DNA of 64,000 nt, taken from positions 3,847,001 through 3,911,000 of the forward strand of contig NZ_AP017312.1 of assembly GCF_002355375.1 (NCBI RefSeq). Reading direction: 5' to 3'. The position numbers were made by a program, and so were the translations under genes. Below are positions 54,254-62,163 of this stretch, in pieces. Numbering within the stretch: position 1 is the first letter of the stretch; every line of letters starts with the position of its first letter. The DNA is from Aneurinibacillus soli (GTDB lineage Bacteria > Bacillota > Bacilli > Aneurinibacillales > Aneurinibacillaceae). Under the pieces are notes generated by a model, which saw only the letters and a list, made by a program, of their open reading frames with translations, was not told the origin of the DNA and made no database searches.

Positions 54254-54853
54254 TTATTGGTATAAGACATAAGTTAATAGCACCTGGTATGTTGAATGCT
54301 GGGATACATATGTGCGCAGAGACTCGCTAATTGCCAGTGGCATAACACGCCATTCATTACCTTCTTTCTCCAGCAACCCGCATTCAATTAAAAGATTGAG
54401 CATGATTTGACGAAGTTTTCGCTTCGTTTCTGTTGACCAGCCTGATACCACAGGGCTTTGCTCAGCTTTTTGCTCGAAAAAGGTCAGAATATCCCCGAAA
54501 GTTACCCTGTTCTTTTTACGATGTTTCCAATTGTAATAGACGACTTCCAAAAAAAACTCACGCGGCAACCGGTATACGGTTAAAAATGCATAAAGTAAAA
54601 TCGCCAGGCTATCGTTCCGTGAGCCATGTAAAAACATCTGTTGAAGCGTTTCATCCAAGCAGGCAATTCTTCTTTGAACCATAGCCAACGTCTTTGTGAT
54701 TGCTCGTTGGCTTCGCATATGAAACAAATTTTGTTCAACAATATGAGAACGAATTTCTTCTTTACTTAGCCCTTGTTGAAGAAACGGAATAACAATGCGC
54801 ATCTCATTCCTAAATACACGTTCCGAAGTAAAGGCGGAATAGTCGTTTTGCAT
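54254..54853 (-). CDS. brxA: BREX protein BrxA (DUF1819)
   Basis: The 199-aa product has FTSERVFRNEMRIVIPFLQQ at the N-terminus and a central LAILLYAFLTVYRLPREFFL, as in DUF1819/BrxA, a small DNA-binding protein of winged-helix type. It is the first gene of the BREX operon. The 177-base gap upstream contains a terminator of the preceding gene and should hold the BREX promoter. Confidence 0.92.
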   Translation of the reverse strand: MQNDYSAFTSERVFRNEMRIVIPFLQQGLSKEEIRSHIVEQNLFHMRSQRAITKTLAMVQRRIACLDETLQQMFLHGSRNDSLAILLYAFLTVYRLPREFFLEVVYYNWKHRKKNRVTFGDILTFFEQKAEQSPVVSGWSTETKRKLRQIMLNLLIECGLLEKEGNEWRVMPLAISESLRTYVSQHSTYQVLLTYVLYQ

Positions 54854-54939
54854 AAATAACCTCGCTCTCTCCTATTCAACATTTTATCCTATTTTTGTAT
54901 GTATTTATATTTCGTTTTTCCTATAAATTCCGATTAACA

Positions 54940-54990
54940 AAAAAGAAAGCCACCTAAAATTCTACTTTAGAATTAAGATGACATCGGCCC
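54940..54990 (-). terminator. Terminator of the CoiA-like gene
   Basis: On the minus strand CATCTTAATTCTA pairs with TAGAATTTTAGGTG around AAG, followed by GC and TTTCTTTTTT. It separates the CoiA-like gene from brxA. Confidence 0.7.
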
Positions 54991-55030
54991 TTTATTATAT
55001 CAAATTATGAGAACATACTTAGTTGGAAGT

Positions 55031-56800
55031 TTATCCATATACAACCCATCTATAAAACCGTTCGCCCTTCTCGTTTCCTTTATAAGTGACAAGCCCGCAA
55101 CCCACAAGGAAATCAAGATACTGACAAACAAAGGGGTATAGTCTGTACTTTCCTGTATGTTCGTATCTTGCTGAACTCGCTCCATGTTCAGAAATAAGAT
55201 TTTCTGTAATTTCTTTTGCACTTTCAGTTCCCTGTTTTAAATAATGTTTAACAGCTTGCTTTTCCATGTCTGATAGACCGCTTATTTCTTCGTGGATATT
55301 TCTTTTTTCATTCTCACTCACTTTAATCCGAGAGCAGGTCTTTACTGCTGTGGCTGTCATACTATGTTGATAGGCAGGAAAAACGTTGCTTGAATGGGCT
55401 TTTACGGCAAAATGCTTTTTCTCATCTGTTATCTCTGCTTCTTCATAAGTTCTTCCTATTGCCTGCAAAAAGTCAGAGTAGAATTGAGGTATCTGTGAAT
55501 CATTTCTATAAAGTTCATAAGGTAGTGTTTCTTCTATCCCCATCGTAATGATGGCATTTTGCTTCTCCTCATGGTAAATGGGCAATTCATCTACTACAAC
55601 AAAGTAATATTTTCCCCGCGTGTCTATCCTCGCCAGCATATGTATTTGTTCGAGATTATGTACGAACGAATAAAAAGCAAAAGAAAAGTGAGGATCTTTA
55701 CTATATTTACCTAATCGCATCATCCCTTTATCTTTTAGTCTTAAAAATCGCTTTGTAACCTCCGGCATCCAAAGCTTCCGTCCTCTTTTCTGATAAATAA
55801 ATTCATTATATATCCATAACTTCCATAACTGAACTGGTGTAGCAATCAATTCAGAATAATTGGTTTGGGCATGGAAAAGACCCGGAAAGTTCTGAGAAGT
55901 GAATTGATGTTTTTGGCATAATTGAAGAAAGAGCATCTTTTCTTTTTCTGTCATACTTTTTGTTAACTGTCTTCGTTCCTGCACAATCGCTTTGTATCTT
56001 TGTCTAGCTTGCTCAATCTCGGTTTGTTTTCTTTCCTGCTCTTGTCTTTTCTCTTCCTCTTTTCTTTTTCGCTCTGCTTCTTCTTTTATATATAAAAGCT
56101 CAATTTCTCTTGACCACCATCGCTGTTTGTTAATCGTTACGTTTTGAAGCGGAATAATAAGTTCTGTTGGGTAGTAAAGAAGTGTGGTATCCAAATCTCC
56201 ATTTTTTATATAACGGAAAATTTTTTGTTCTGTATTTATATAATGAAGATGTGCAGTATGCTTATATATAACTTGCTCTAATTCCACCAAACGATGCTTT
56301 TCTTTATCCTCTTCATGATCTGTCTTCCCATAACGATGTATGGAATCCCCAAGTACCCAAAAGTCTTTAATTCCGGCCTTTTTATATAGTCGATGGCGTT
56401 GGAGCCATGCTTCTCCTGAGATTTTATAACATTGGAATTCAAACGCCCACTTTTCTCCATCCGGGTGAATAACGATTACGTCTGATCGTTGATTCGTTTC
56501 TTCAATACGATGCTCTATTTCTACCTGTGACTTCGGAAACAAACCTCTAAGCTTGTTATATAATAACAACTTGCCCTCTAGGTGTTCTTTTGTTTCCGGT
56601 TCATAATAAGGATACGTACACACTACTTTGGGCTGGTGAGCAAAATGTGCGCGGCGTAAACGTCCTGCTCGAAAAACCATCTGTTCCTTACATTCCGGAC
56701 AGATAACCCGTTTCTCTACATTGGTCAATTGTCGAAGCCAGTCCTCGCTATTATGTATACAATTGACCGAGTGCCCCTCTTTTGTGACAGCCGAAAACAT
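55031..56800 (-). CDS. CoiA-like nuclease-domain protein upstream of BREX
   Basis: The 589-aa product has a CoiA-type N-terminus: ICPECKEQMVFRAGRLRRAH with a zinc CxxC, then AHFAH, and a restriction-fold core RSDVIVIHPDG...WAFEFQCYKISGEAW (D...ExQ). A coiled coil (about 250-300, Lys/Glu-rich) and a helical C-terminal region follow. Standard CoiA is about 350 aa and acts in competence; long CoiA-domain proteins also sit in mobile elements and defence islands. It reads into the BREX operon across a terminator. Confidence 0.75.
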   Translation of the reverse strand: MFSAVTKEGHSVNCIHNSEDWLRQLTNVEKRVICPECKEQMVFRAGRLRRAHFAHQPKVVCTYPYYEPETKEHLEGKLLLYNKLRGLFPKSQVEIEHRIEETNQRSDVIVIHPDGEKWAFEFQCYKISGEAWLQRHRLYKKAGIKDFWVLGDSIHRYGKTDHEEDKEKHRLVELEQVIYKHTAHLHYINTEQKIFRYIKNGDLDTTLLYYPTELIIPLQNVTINKQRWWSREIELLYIKEEAERKRKEEEKRQEQERKQTEIEQARQRYKAIVQERRQLTKSMTEKEKMLFLQLCQKHQFTSQNFPGLFHAQTNYSELIATPVQLWKLWIYNEFIYQKRGRKLWMPEVTKRFLRLKDKGMMRLGKYSKDPHFSFAFYSFVHNLEQIHMLARIDTRGKYYFVVVDELPIYHEEKQNAIITMGIEETLPYELYRNDSQIPQFYSDFLQAIGRTYEEAEITDEKKHFAVKAHSSNVFPAYQHSMTATAVKTCSRIKVSENEKRNIHEEISGLSDMEKQAVKHYLKQGTESAKEITENLISEHGASSARYEHTGKYRLYPFVCQYLDFLVGCGLVTYKGNEKGERFYRWVVYG

Positions 56801-57626
56801 ACCTTTCTCCTTGTGCTTTTAATATTTTCTTATCCATAATAATACCTGCGTATCTATCTTATTCTCACCAATAATTCTCATATTCTCTCGAAGCACGGCT
56901 TGGCTTAAATACATCGGCAGAATTGTATACAGACGACTTGCTTTGCGATCGAGGCGAACCGTGCGTGACTATAGGACGCTCTCGCTTGATATATATTGTC
57001 TCGCTCTTCAAAGTGCTTTGGTTTCTTTTGATTTTTCGCTTTCTGTTTTTTTAGGTGTTTGATTCGACAGGCAAGGAGCCTTTTCTGCTACTATCTTATT
57101 ATTTTTTTGCACAATGGCTTCTTTCTGAGTATTGGCTCGCACCGTATATTATTCGAGTCTAAAACACTTTGAAAAGCAGAGCGAATAAAGCCAGTATTGC
57201 AAAGTGTACAATGCAGTACATCTGTGATCATGTATTGCACTATTGCTAGCACGAATCCACTGCACCTGCACTTTCCTTGCCTGAAGCTTTCCACCACATC
57301 GGGAACAGCACGTGAGAAACCGATCCGTAATATGTACAAAATAAGTCGAATCATACTATTTACTGCAAAAAGTAGCGACACGACAACTCCATACATTTAT
57401 TGGTATTTTGTACAAACAAGTATATCATTTTTCCTATCCTAAAAGAGTGTGTTTTTTAATAAGTCAGAAAATAATTAAACTTCTATATGTTATTGCTGTA
57501 TAATCGAAAAAATTGTTACTGAAAAAGCAAAAAAACCGTACTTCTCCCTTTGTGAGAGAAATACGGCTTTTTCACTTTTTTAATTGATGGCAACGCTTTT
57601 AATTTTATTTATCCTACCAAATACCT
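56801..57626. other. 826-base region without a secure gene
   Basis: A minus frame at 57091-57396 (101 codons) predicts a two-helix peptide but has no ribosome site. Another minus stretch ending at 56819 reads about 48 codons (LYTILPMYLSQAVLREN) between two stops and looks like a fragment. A terminator hairpin for the gene at 57627 lies at 57536-57566. Base composition is mixed, so decayed genes are likely. Confidence 0.35.
57536..57566 (-). terminator. Rho-independent terminator
   Basis: CCGTATTTCTC and GAGAAGTACGG pair on the minus strand, followed by a T7 run, 60 bases after the stop of the 73-aa gene. Confidence 0.78.
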
Positions 57627-57848
57627 CTATTTAAATTTAACATTGTACTCTCGAATGATATGCTCTACCCACTCATCTGTAGATTTTTCTGCTCGCTTCT
57701 CATCAGGAGAATAGATGAACATGCGATAAAAACGTGATGCGAGTAAGATTTCCGTAGCAGTTGAACCGAGGCGATTAACAAGTTCATGATGAATACGAAG
57801 CACGAATCTCATGTCATCTTCATCGAACTCAATCATTCCTTTTTTCAT
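57627..57848 (-). CDS. Small acidic hypothetical protein, 73 aa
   Basis: I do not recognise this protein. It is helical and charged (FDEDDMRFVLRIHHELVNRL, ending in WVEHIIREYNVKFK). GGAGGG precedes ATG, and a terminator follows. It lies 94 bases downstream of the XRE regulator in the same direction and could be its partner. Confidence 0.55.
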   Translation of the reverse strand: MKKGMIEFDEDDMRFVLRIHHELVNRLGSTATEILLASRFYRMFIYSPDEKRAEKSTDEWVEHIIREYNVKFK

Positions 57849-57942
57849 CGAATTAACCCTCCGATTTGTAATTTATTCAGTATTGCCCTGTAGCAAACGA
57901 CTATAATCATGCTTATTCGTTTTAAAGGGTAGTATCTATTCT

Positions 57943-58341
57943 TCATTCTCTATCCAAATCCTTCTGATAGTGAAGAACTTTAAAAATCTCAGCCAAATTT
58001 AGGATATTTTTTAACTCTTCCTGTCCAAGCGCTTTTGTTTCTCCTTTCAAACGAATAGTAACTTCCAACACTGGCTCATTTGCGGGAATATTTTTTTGTA
58101 CAACGGAAATATCCTCCCGATTGTTCGTGATGCTTTCGCCAAGAAGCAGGTAGTCACATGACACTTCGAAATATCTCGCAAGCTTTACGATTGTATCCAT
58201 ACACGGCTCCCTTCTGCCGAGTTCATAACTGGCATAGGCCGCTCGATGCACACTGATAGCTCGTGCAACATCTTTCTGTACTTTTCCCTGTTCCTTCCTT
58301 AGTTTTATTAGGTGTTGGCCAAACCCTGTATATTTTTTCAT
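57943..58341 (-). CDS. XRE-family transcriptional regulator, 132 aa
   Basis: The N-terminal helix-turn-helix (LIKLRKEQGKVQKDVARAIS, then AYASYELGRREP) spans about residues 12-65 and ends in FEVSCDYLLLGES, typical of Xre/SinR-like repressors. A short dimerisation tail follows. A GCCTGC/GCAGGC hairpin sits just before its start (58346-58370), possibly an operator. It is a candidate regulator of the adjacent cargo. Confidence 0.85.
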   Translation of the reverse strand: MKKYTGFGQHLIKLRKEQGKVQKDVARAISVHRAAYASYELGRREPCMDTIVKLARYFEVSCDYLLLGESITNNREDISVVQKNIPANEPVLEVTIRLKGETKALGQEELKNILNLAEIFKVLHYQKDLDRE

Positions 58342-58709
58342 CTTCTTTCGCCTGCTGTTTTATACCGCAGGCTCCCTCCTTTTTAAAATGTAAAAAAGCG
58401 CACCTTGCCCAAAGGCAAAATACGCTTTAAAAAAACTCTCATTCATTATTCTTCGTTTTGTTCCACAAAGGGACTGTACGAAATCCTAAATTATCTTCCG
58501 CTGATACTCTACATGTTGGAAACAACGGATATAAAATCATGTTCTATATGGAGTATACGCCAATTAATTACAATAACAAATCTAAACGCAAACAAATTCT
58601 TATAATTTACATATCGCTATAGCCCTACTTATTTATGCATGATTTTACTATACTTTATTCATTAGACGTCATCCCACATACACTATCACCTGATACCTCT
58701 TACGTCCTG

Positions 58710-58778
58710 ATACCTCTGTACATTCCATCCCGGTACCTCCGTACATTGCATCTCGATACCTCCGTACATTGCATCTCG
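58710..58778 (+). repeat. Three tandem 23-bp repeats (iteron-like)
   Basis: Units at 58710-58732, 58733-58755 and 58756-58778 share ATACCTCCGTACATTGCATC with few changes. Partial units lie on both sides (GATACCTCTTACGTCC and ATACC). The surrounding 58.6-59.05 kb is AT-rich, has no gene, and also holds GGTATAGAATC (about 58890) and its complement GATTCTATACC (about 59030). Direct 20-23-bp repeats of this kind are typical of plasmid replication origins (iterons). Confidence 0.7.
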
Positions 58779-59127
58779 ATACCTAAAGTATATAAAAATG
58801 TCGAATGTACCACCTAACCTTCTCACTTTCTTACTAAAATCCCGTCAAAAAAAATAGCCGTACCTGTCCTACAAAAATACGAAAAAGTGGTATAGAATCA
58901 GGACTAAAGAAAAAATAGCGATTTTTTATGTCTACACACCAGAAAAAACTGATGAATTGTCGCCATTTTATGTAGTATCGAATCAGTATACCCGATAATT
59001 TACCGGGATTTCTATACGGGAACAAGCTGGGATTCTATACCTCGCTTCCTTTATTTTTCTTCGAAAATCTGCTGTTTCATAGGACGGAAAAACTAATGAA
59101 CACTTATTTTAAGAAAGGGGATTCTCC

Positions 59128-59304
59128 ATGAAACTGGATCGGAAAGAATTTGAAAAGTTAAAGATACTCGAAGATGTCGCTCGAGAAGGATATGTACTCT
59201 CTTCTCCTATGTCTCAAGAAGAACAAATAGAGCTGGATGAGGTCACAAAAAGAGCCATAGAAGCTCGAAAGGCAAAAAAGAAAAGCCCTAACAGCGACTC
59301 TTAA
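59128..59304 (+). CDS. Small charged protein, 58 aa
   Basis: ATG 59128 follows AAGAAAGGGG by seven bases. The product MKLDRKEFEKLKILEDVARE continues to a lysine-rich C-terminus (ARKAKKKSPNSDS). It is helical and rich in Lys/Glu, with no recognised family. It lies between the iteron-like repeats and the palindrome array, so it may belong to the same ancestral replicon module. Confidence 0.55.
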   Translation: MKLDRKEFEKLKILEDVAREGYVLSSPMSQEEQIELDEVTKRAIEARKAKKKSPNSDS

Positions 59305-59385
59305 TCTTAGAGAATCATACGTTTGACGGGAATGTATACAACAAATTCCCTTTATTTATACGACTTCTTTCTATCTTACCAATGC

Positions 59386-59519
59386 GATTGTACACAATTG
59401 AGCCTGGAAGCAAAAAATAAACCCTTGATTGTTTACAATTTAGAGAAAGAATCGTCAAAAATAGCGTCAAATAAACAAAAACAATGTACACAATCCAAGA
59501 ACAGATTGTGTACAATTTT
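59386..59519. repeat. Four GATTGT-N-TACAATT palindromic sites in 134 bases
   Basis: Sites are at 59386-59400 (GATTGTACACAATTG), 59427-59441 (GATTGTTTACAATTT), 59483-59495 (AATGTACACAATC) and 59504-59519 (GATTGTGTACAATTTT). The consensus is a dyad, ATTGTNNACAAT. Multiple copies without a gene suggest operator or partition-site binding by one protein. The rest of 59305-59792 holds only a terminator. Confidence 0.6.
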
Positions 59520-59718
59520 CATCTACAACAACCGGAAACAGCTATAGAATTAGCCTTTTATTGTATACCTTCAAGTTGTTCGGAAACTGTTTTTTTCGAC
59601 CTGTGACTATATCATACATAAATACAGGTGTACACACTTCCACATCCATTTTATACAATCCAAGCATTGAGTAATGACAAACTTAAACACATATTCCCCA
59701 GAGATAATAATTGATGTA

Positions 59719-59767
59719 AAAAAGGCAGTACGAAACTCACTACCTGAGTTTCGTACTGCCTTTTTTA
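59719..59767. terminator. Strong bidirectional terminator
   Basis: AAAAAAGGCAGTACGAAACT pairs perfectly with its complement around CACTACCTG, with A- and T-runs on the arms, 26 bases after the stop of 59793-60173. Confidence 0.88.
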
Positions 59768-59792
59768 CTTACCCTTAATTAATTTAACTATA

Positions 59793-60173
59793 TCAGGACA
59801 TCTTGACATCTAACTGAGATTGATCAAAATAAATGGCTCTATTTATTTCTTCTAAAACGACCTTTTTCCCCTTATTATTCTTGATCACATAATCTAATAA
59901 CTTTGAGGAAACCTTTTTCTTACCATTTTGCCGTAAGATATAATCCCTGATATCAAGTTTAATGCACTTTTCATAGTCATAAACAAAAATCTTAATGTCT
60001 ATTGTAGTTCCATAATATTCAAAACCTGTGACGTATGAACCGTTTGAACCCAGAGTATTTTTATCTCTTTCGTACATCCTTTGTTTACTCTTCTTAATTC
60101 CTTGCGTTAAATAGCCTGCTTTATGAACATTTTTTTCTATTTCTACAATTCTTCCTTTAAGGTTGTTTGCCAT
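59793..60173 (-). CDS. Unknown protein, 126 aa, second gene of a pair
   Basis: I do not recognise this protein. It has a basic helical N-terminus (NNLKGRIVEIEKNVHKAG) and a beta-rich centre (TGFEYYGTTIDIKIFVYDYE). ATG 60173 is chosen because GGAGTG lies six bases upstream; the frame is open 20 codons further. The gap to the upstream 419-aa gene is 72 bases. Confidence 0.58.
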   Translation of the reverse strand: MANNLKGRIVEIEKNVHKAGYLTQGIKKSKQRMYERDKNTLGSNGSYVTGFEYYGTTIDIKIFVYDYEKCIKLDIRDYILRQNGKKKVSSKLLDYVIKNNKGKKVVLEEINRAIYFDQSQLDVKMS

Positions 60174-60245
60174 AACTAACACTCCTCTGCTATTTGATAC
60201 CTCAATTATGCAGAGAGTAAGTGGTTTTTTCACGGAAAGTTTTGC

Positions 60246-61505
60246 TTAAGAATTTTCCCCACCATACCAATATACAGATTCTCGATTAAGTCCCATTATT
60301 CTATAAAATATGTTCACTATAGTTTCAAACCAGGACTCTAACATTGTAGATTGATATTGATGGTTAAACGAAGTCATAATATCCTTGTACTCATCATTTA
60401 CAAAATCAATATACCGAAAAACAGTATTTAACCTCTCATTATCACCATTAAGTAAACCCTGAAGAATCGGTTGAATTCTATATTCAACCTTATCATTAAC
60501 CTCCATGAAATCAGCTTTTCTGTCATCCCTGTTATCCTTCTTACGTAAAAACAAATAATATGAAATAGGTATTACAACATTAGGAAAAGCATATTCTCCT
60601 TCTTCTTTATATTCTTGGATTTTCTCGTTAGTCTGGAAACTTTTTTTGATTTTGTCATAGGTTCTATCGATTATTGGCTTACTTGGCATATTATCACCAG
60701 TTGTTATTGTAGAAAGTATAATGGCAATATCTCGTAAACTATATTCGTGTTTCCCCAGAAAATTCACATTAAAATTTTTAAGATCAGAAAAATAATGCAT
60801 ATCAGGTAATGAAATGTTGTAATGATTTTTAATATAGGCATTTCTCATATACTGATACAGTGTTAGAAATGGGTTCTCATTTTGTGGTCTATCAATTGGC
60901 TTTTTATTTGCTTTTATTTTATTATAGTTCTCTATCGCTTCAAAAATGATGCCTTCAAGATTTTTGACGTTAAGTATTTCTGTTTTATTTTCAAAATAAT
61001 CGATAAATATTAATCGTAGAGTTTTATCAATATACTGGTTTAAATCCGTGGAACTTTCTACTATTCGTGCCAATAGAGTATCCATTTCAAAAAGAGCACA
61101 GGAGTCATCAGATTTCAGCATCGGAGAGGAATAACAATATTTCTTTTCCTGCATTTCAATATCTATATCCGATGAACTTTTATTACTTTTACATGCGGAT
61201 TCATAAAACATCGGCTGTAGTTCTTCATCATAGTACAATTTTTGTAACTGTAAGACCTCACATAAATCAGCCTCAAAATCAATCTTTTTTCTACTTTTAG
61301 CAGTAAGAGACCTTAAGGTAGTAGTTTTTTCATATAACCACTTAAATACAATATCTGCTTGCAGGGTGCTATCTAAGGATAATTTCTTCACTACATCGTT
61401 GTATCCCCTCAAGCAGGTATCAACTTGGGTTTCATAGTTTACATTATCTTCGTTGAGAAGGAGTAGTTTAGTAATTCTTGCTTTTTTAGTTGTTTTATTT
61501 TTCAT
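60246..61505 (-). CDS. Unknown protein, 419 aa, last cargo gene before the right end
   Basis: I do not recognise this protein. It has a basic N-terminus (MKNKTTKKARITKLLLL) and is helical, rich in Asn/Asp/Tyr, with no membrane segment or signature motif (ending MESWFETIVNIFYR-like, then GLNRESVYWYGG). Its AT content and codon use are unlike rlmD next door, in keeping with transfer. GGAGAGG precedes ATG. It forms a unit with 59793-60173; a replication or partition role is conceivable given the nearby repeats, but no motif shows it. Confidence 0.6.
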   Translation of the reverse strand: MKNKTTKKARITKLLLLNEDNVNYETQVDTCLRGYNDVVKKLSLDSTLQADIVFKWLYEKTTTLRSLTAKSRKKIDFEADLCEVLQLQKLYYDEELQPMFYESACKSNKSSSDIDIEMQEKKYCYSSPMLKSDDSCALFEMDTLLARIVESSTDLNQYIDKTLRLIFIDYFENKTEILNVKNLEGIIFEAIENYNKIKANKKPIDRPQNENPFLTLYQYMRNAYIKNHYNISLPDMHYFSDLKNFNVNFLGKHEYSLRDIAIILSTITTGDNMPSKPIIDRTYDKIKKSFQTNEKIQEYKEEGEYAFPNVVIPISYYLFLRKKDNRDDRKADFMEVNDKVEYRIQPILQGLLNGDNERLNTVFRYIDFVNDEYKDIMTSFNHQYQSTMLESWFETIVNIFYRIMGLNRESVYWYGGENS

Positions 61506-61701
61506 TATGCACGCCTCTCCATAAAAATTGCTCTCTCATTTACCAACTAATTAGCGAGGAACATTGCTTTAAATGATTTTATCGTGACAACACTGCCGCT
61601 TTTTCATTCTTTTTCAAGGTCTTAACACGATTCAGTATACCAGACTGCTACTTGCAAAAATACGCACCAACACTTTTATCCTCTTTTTTCGCCTATAACT
61701 A

Positions 61702-62163
61702 TGTTCCGAATTAATAAAGTCGTGCTACCCAATCCCCCTTCAACCCGCATTCCTATGCCACCTAATTTATCCCATTTGAAATAAAGTCGTTCACGAATCG
61801 CTCATTTTCCCGATTTTTTTCTCCATTTTTTCTGCCACAACTTTATTCTTTTATAAATAAAGTCGTGCTACAAAGGAAAGGGATTGGGGGCACAGGTACA
61901 GGCTTTTTTTCTGCCTTTTTTCATGCTTTTGGGGTTCGTAGAACCCTCCTCTCTTTCTTTTCAATCCTTGTTATAATAAGGTTTTTTCACTTTTCATCAG
62001 CTTTTTAAACCAGGAAAAAGGTATGGTATCAAAACAAGAAAAAGGTGCAAGGAATCGGGATTTCTCCTTTTTTCTCACACCTTTTTTCAGCTCTTTTGAG
62101 CAACTTTATTTCGATTTTGCTACGAGTTTATTTAATGTGGCACGGGTTTATTTTTTCGTTACA
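61702..62163 (+). repeat. 462-bp mini-element copy B, right border of the island
   Basis: Identical and in the same orientation as 21120-21581. Its right terminus CGTTACA is the outer end of the island and is followed by ACACA (62164-62168). Its left terminus TGTTCCG (61702) is internal. Five bases before it (AACTA) do not match the five after copy A (TAGTA), so neither copy alone has a target duplication. The last 16 bases of rlmD lie inside it. Confidence 0.88.

Larger units (their letters stand above)
21120..62163. mobile_element. 41-kb Tn7-like island carrying tnsABCD, BREX and other cargo
   Basis: The left terminus TGTTCCGAATTAATAAAG and the inverted right terminus TGTAACGAAAAAATAAAC agree at 20 of the first 28 positions, both ending in a CGTGC-N-AC block. 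The island is bounded by ACACA on both sides. Both ends lie in identical 462-bp direct repeats. Inside are tnsA-D (27645-33550), a serine resolvase, a BREX cluster and many unknown genes, nearly all read leftward. The right end faces rlmD, as the Tn7 right end faces glmS. I see no tnsE and no Cas genes. Whether it moved as one 41-kb unit or formed as a cointegrate is discussed in the findings. Confidence 0.85.

Noticed and set aside
40130-54853. DISARM system because of the SNF2-type helicase and methyltransferase
   Set aside because: BrxA, BrxB, BrxC and PglZ are all present and no DrmA/DrmB-like gene is seen.
57091-57396. 101-aa two-helix membrane protein
   Set aside because: No ribosome site and no recognised family; kept only as a remark in the gap entry.
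58640-58800. CRISPR array
   Set aside because: The 23-bp units are directly adjacent with no unique spacers and there are no cas genes; they are tandem repeats.
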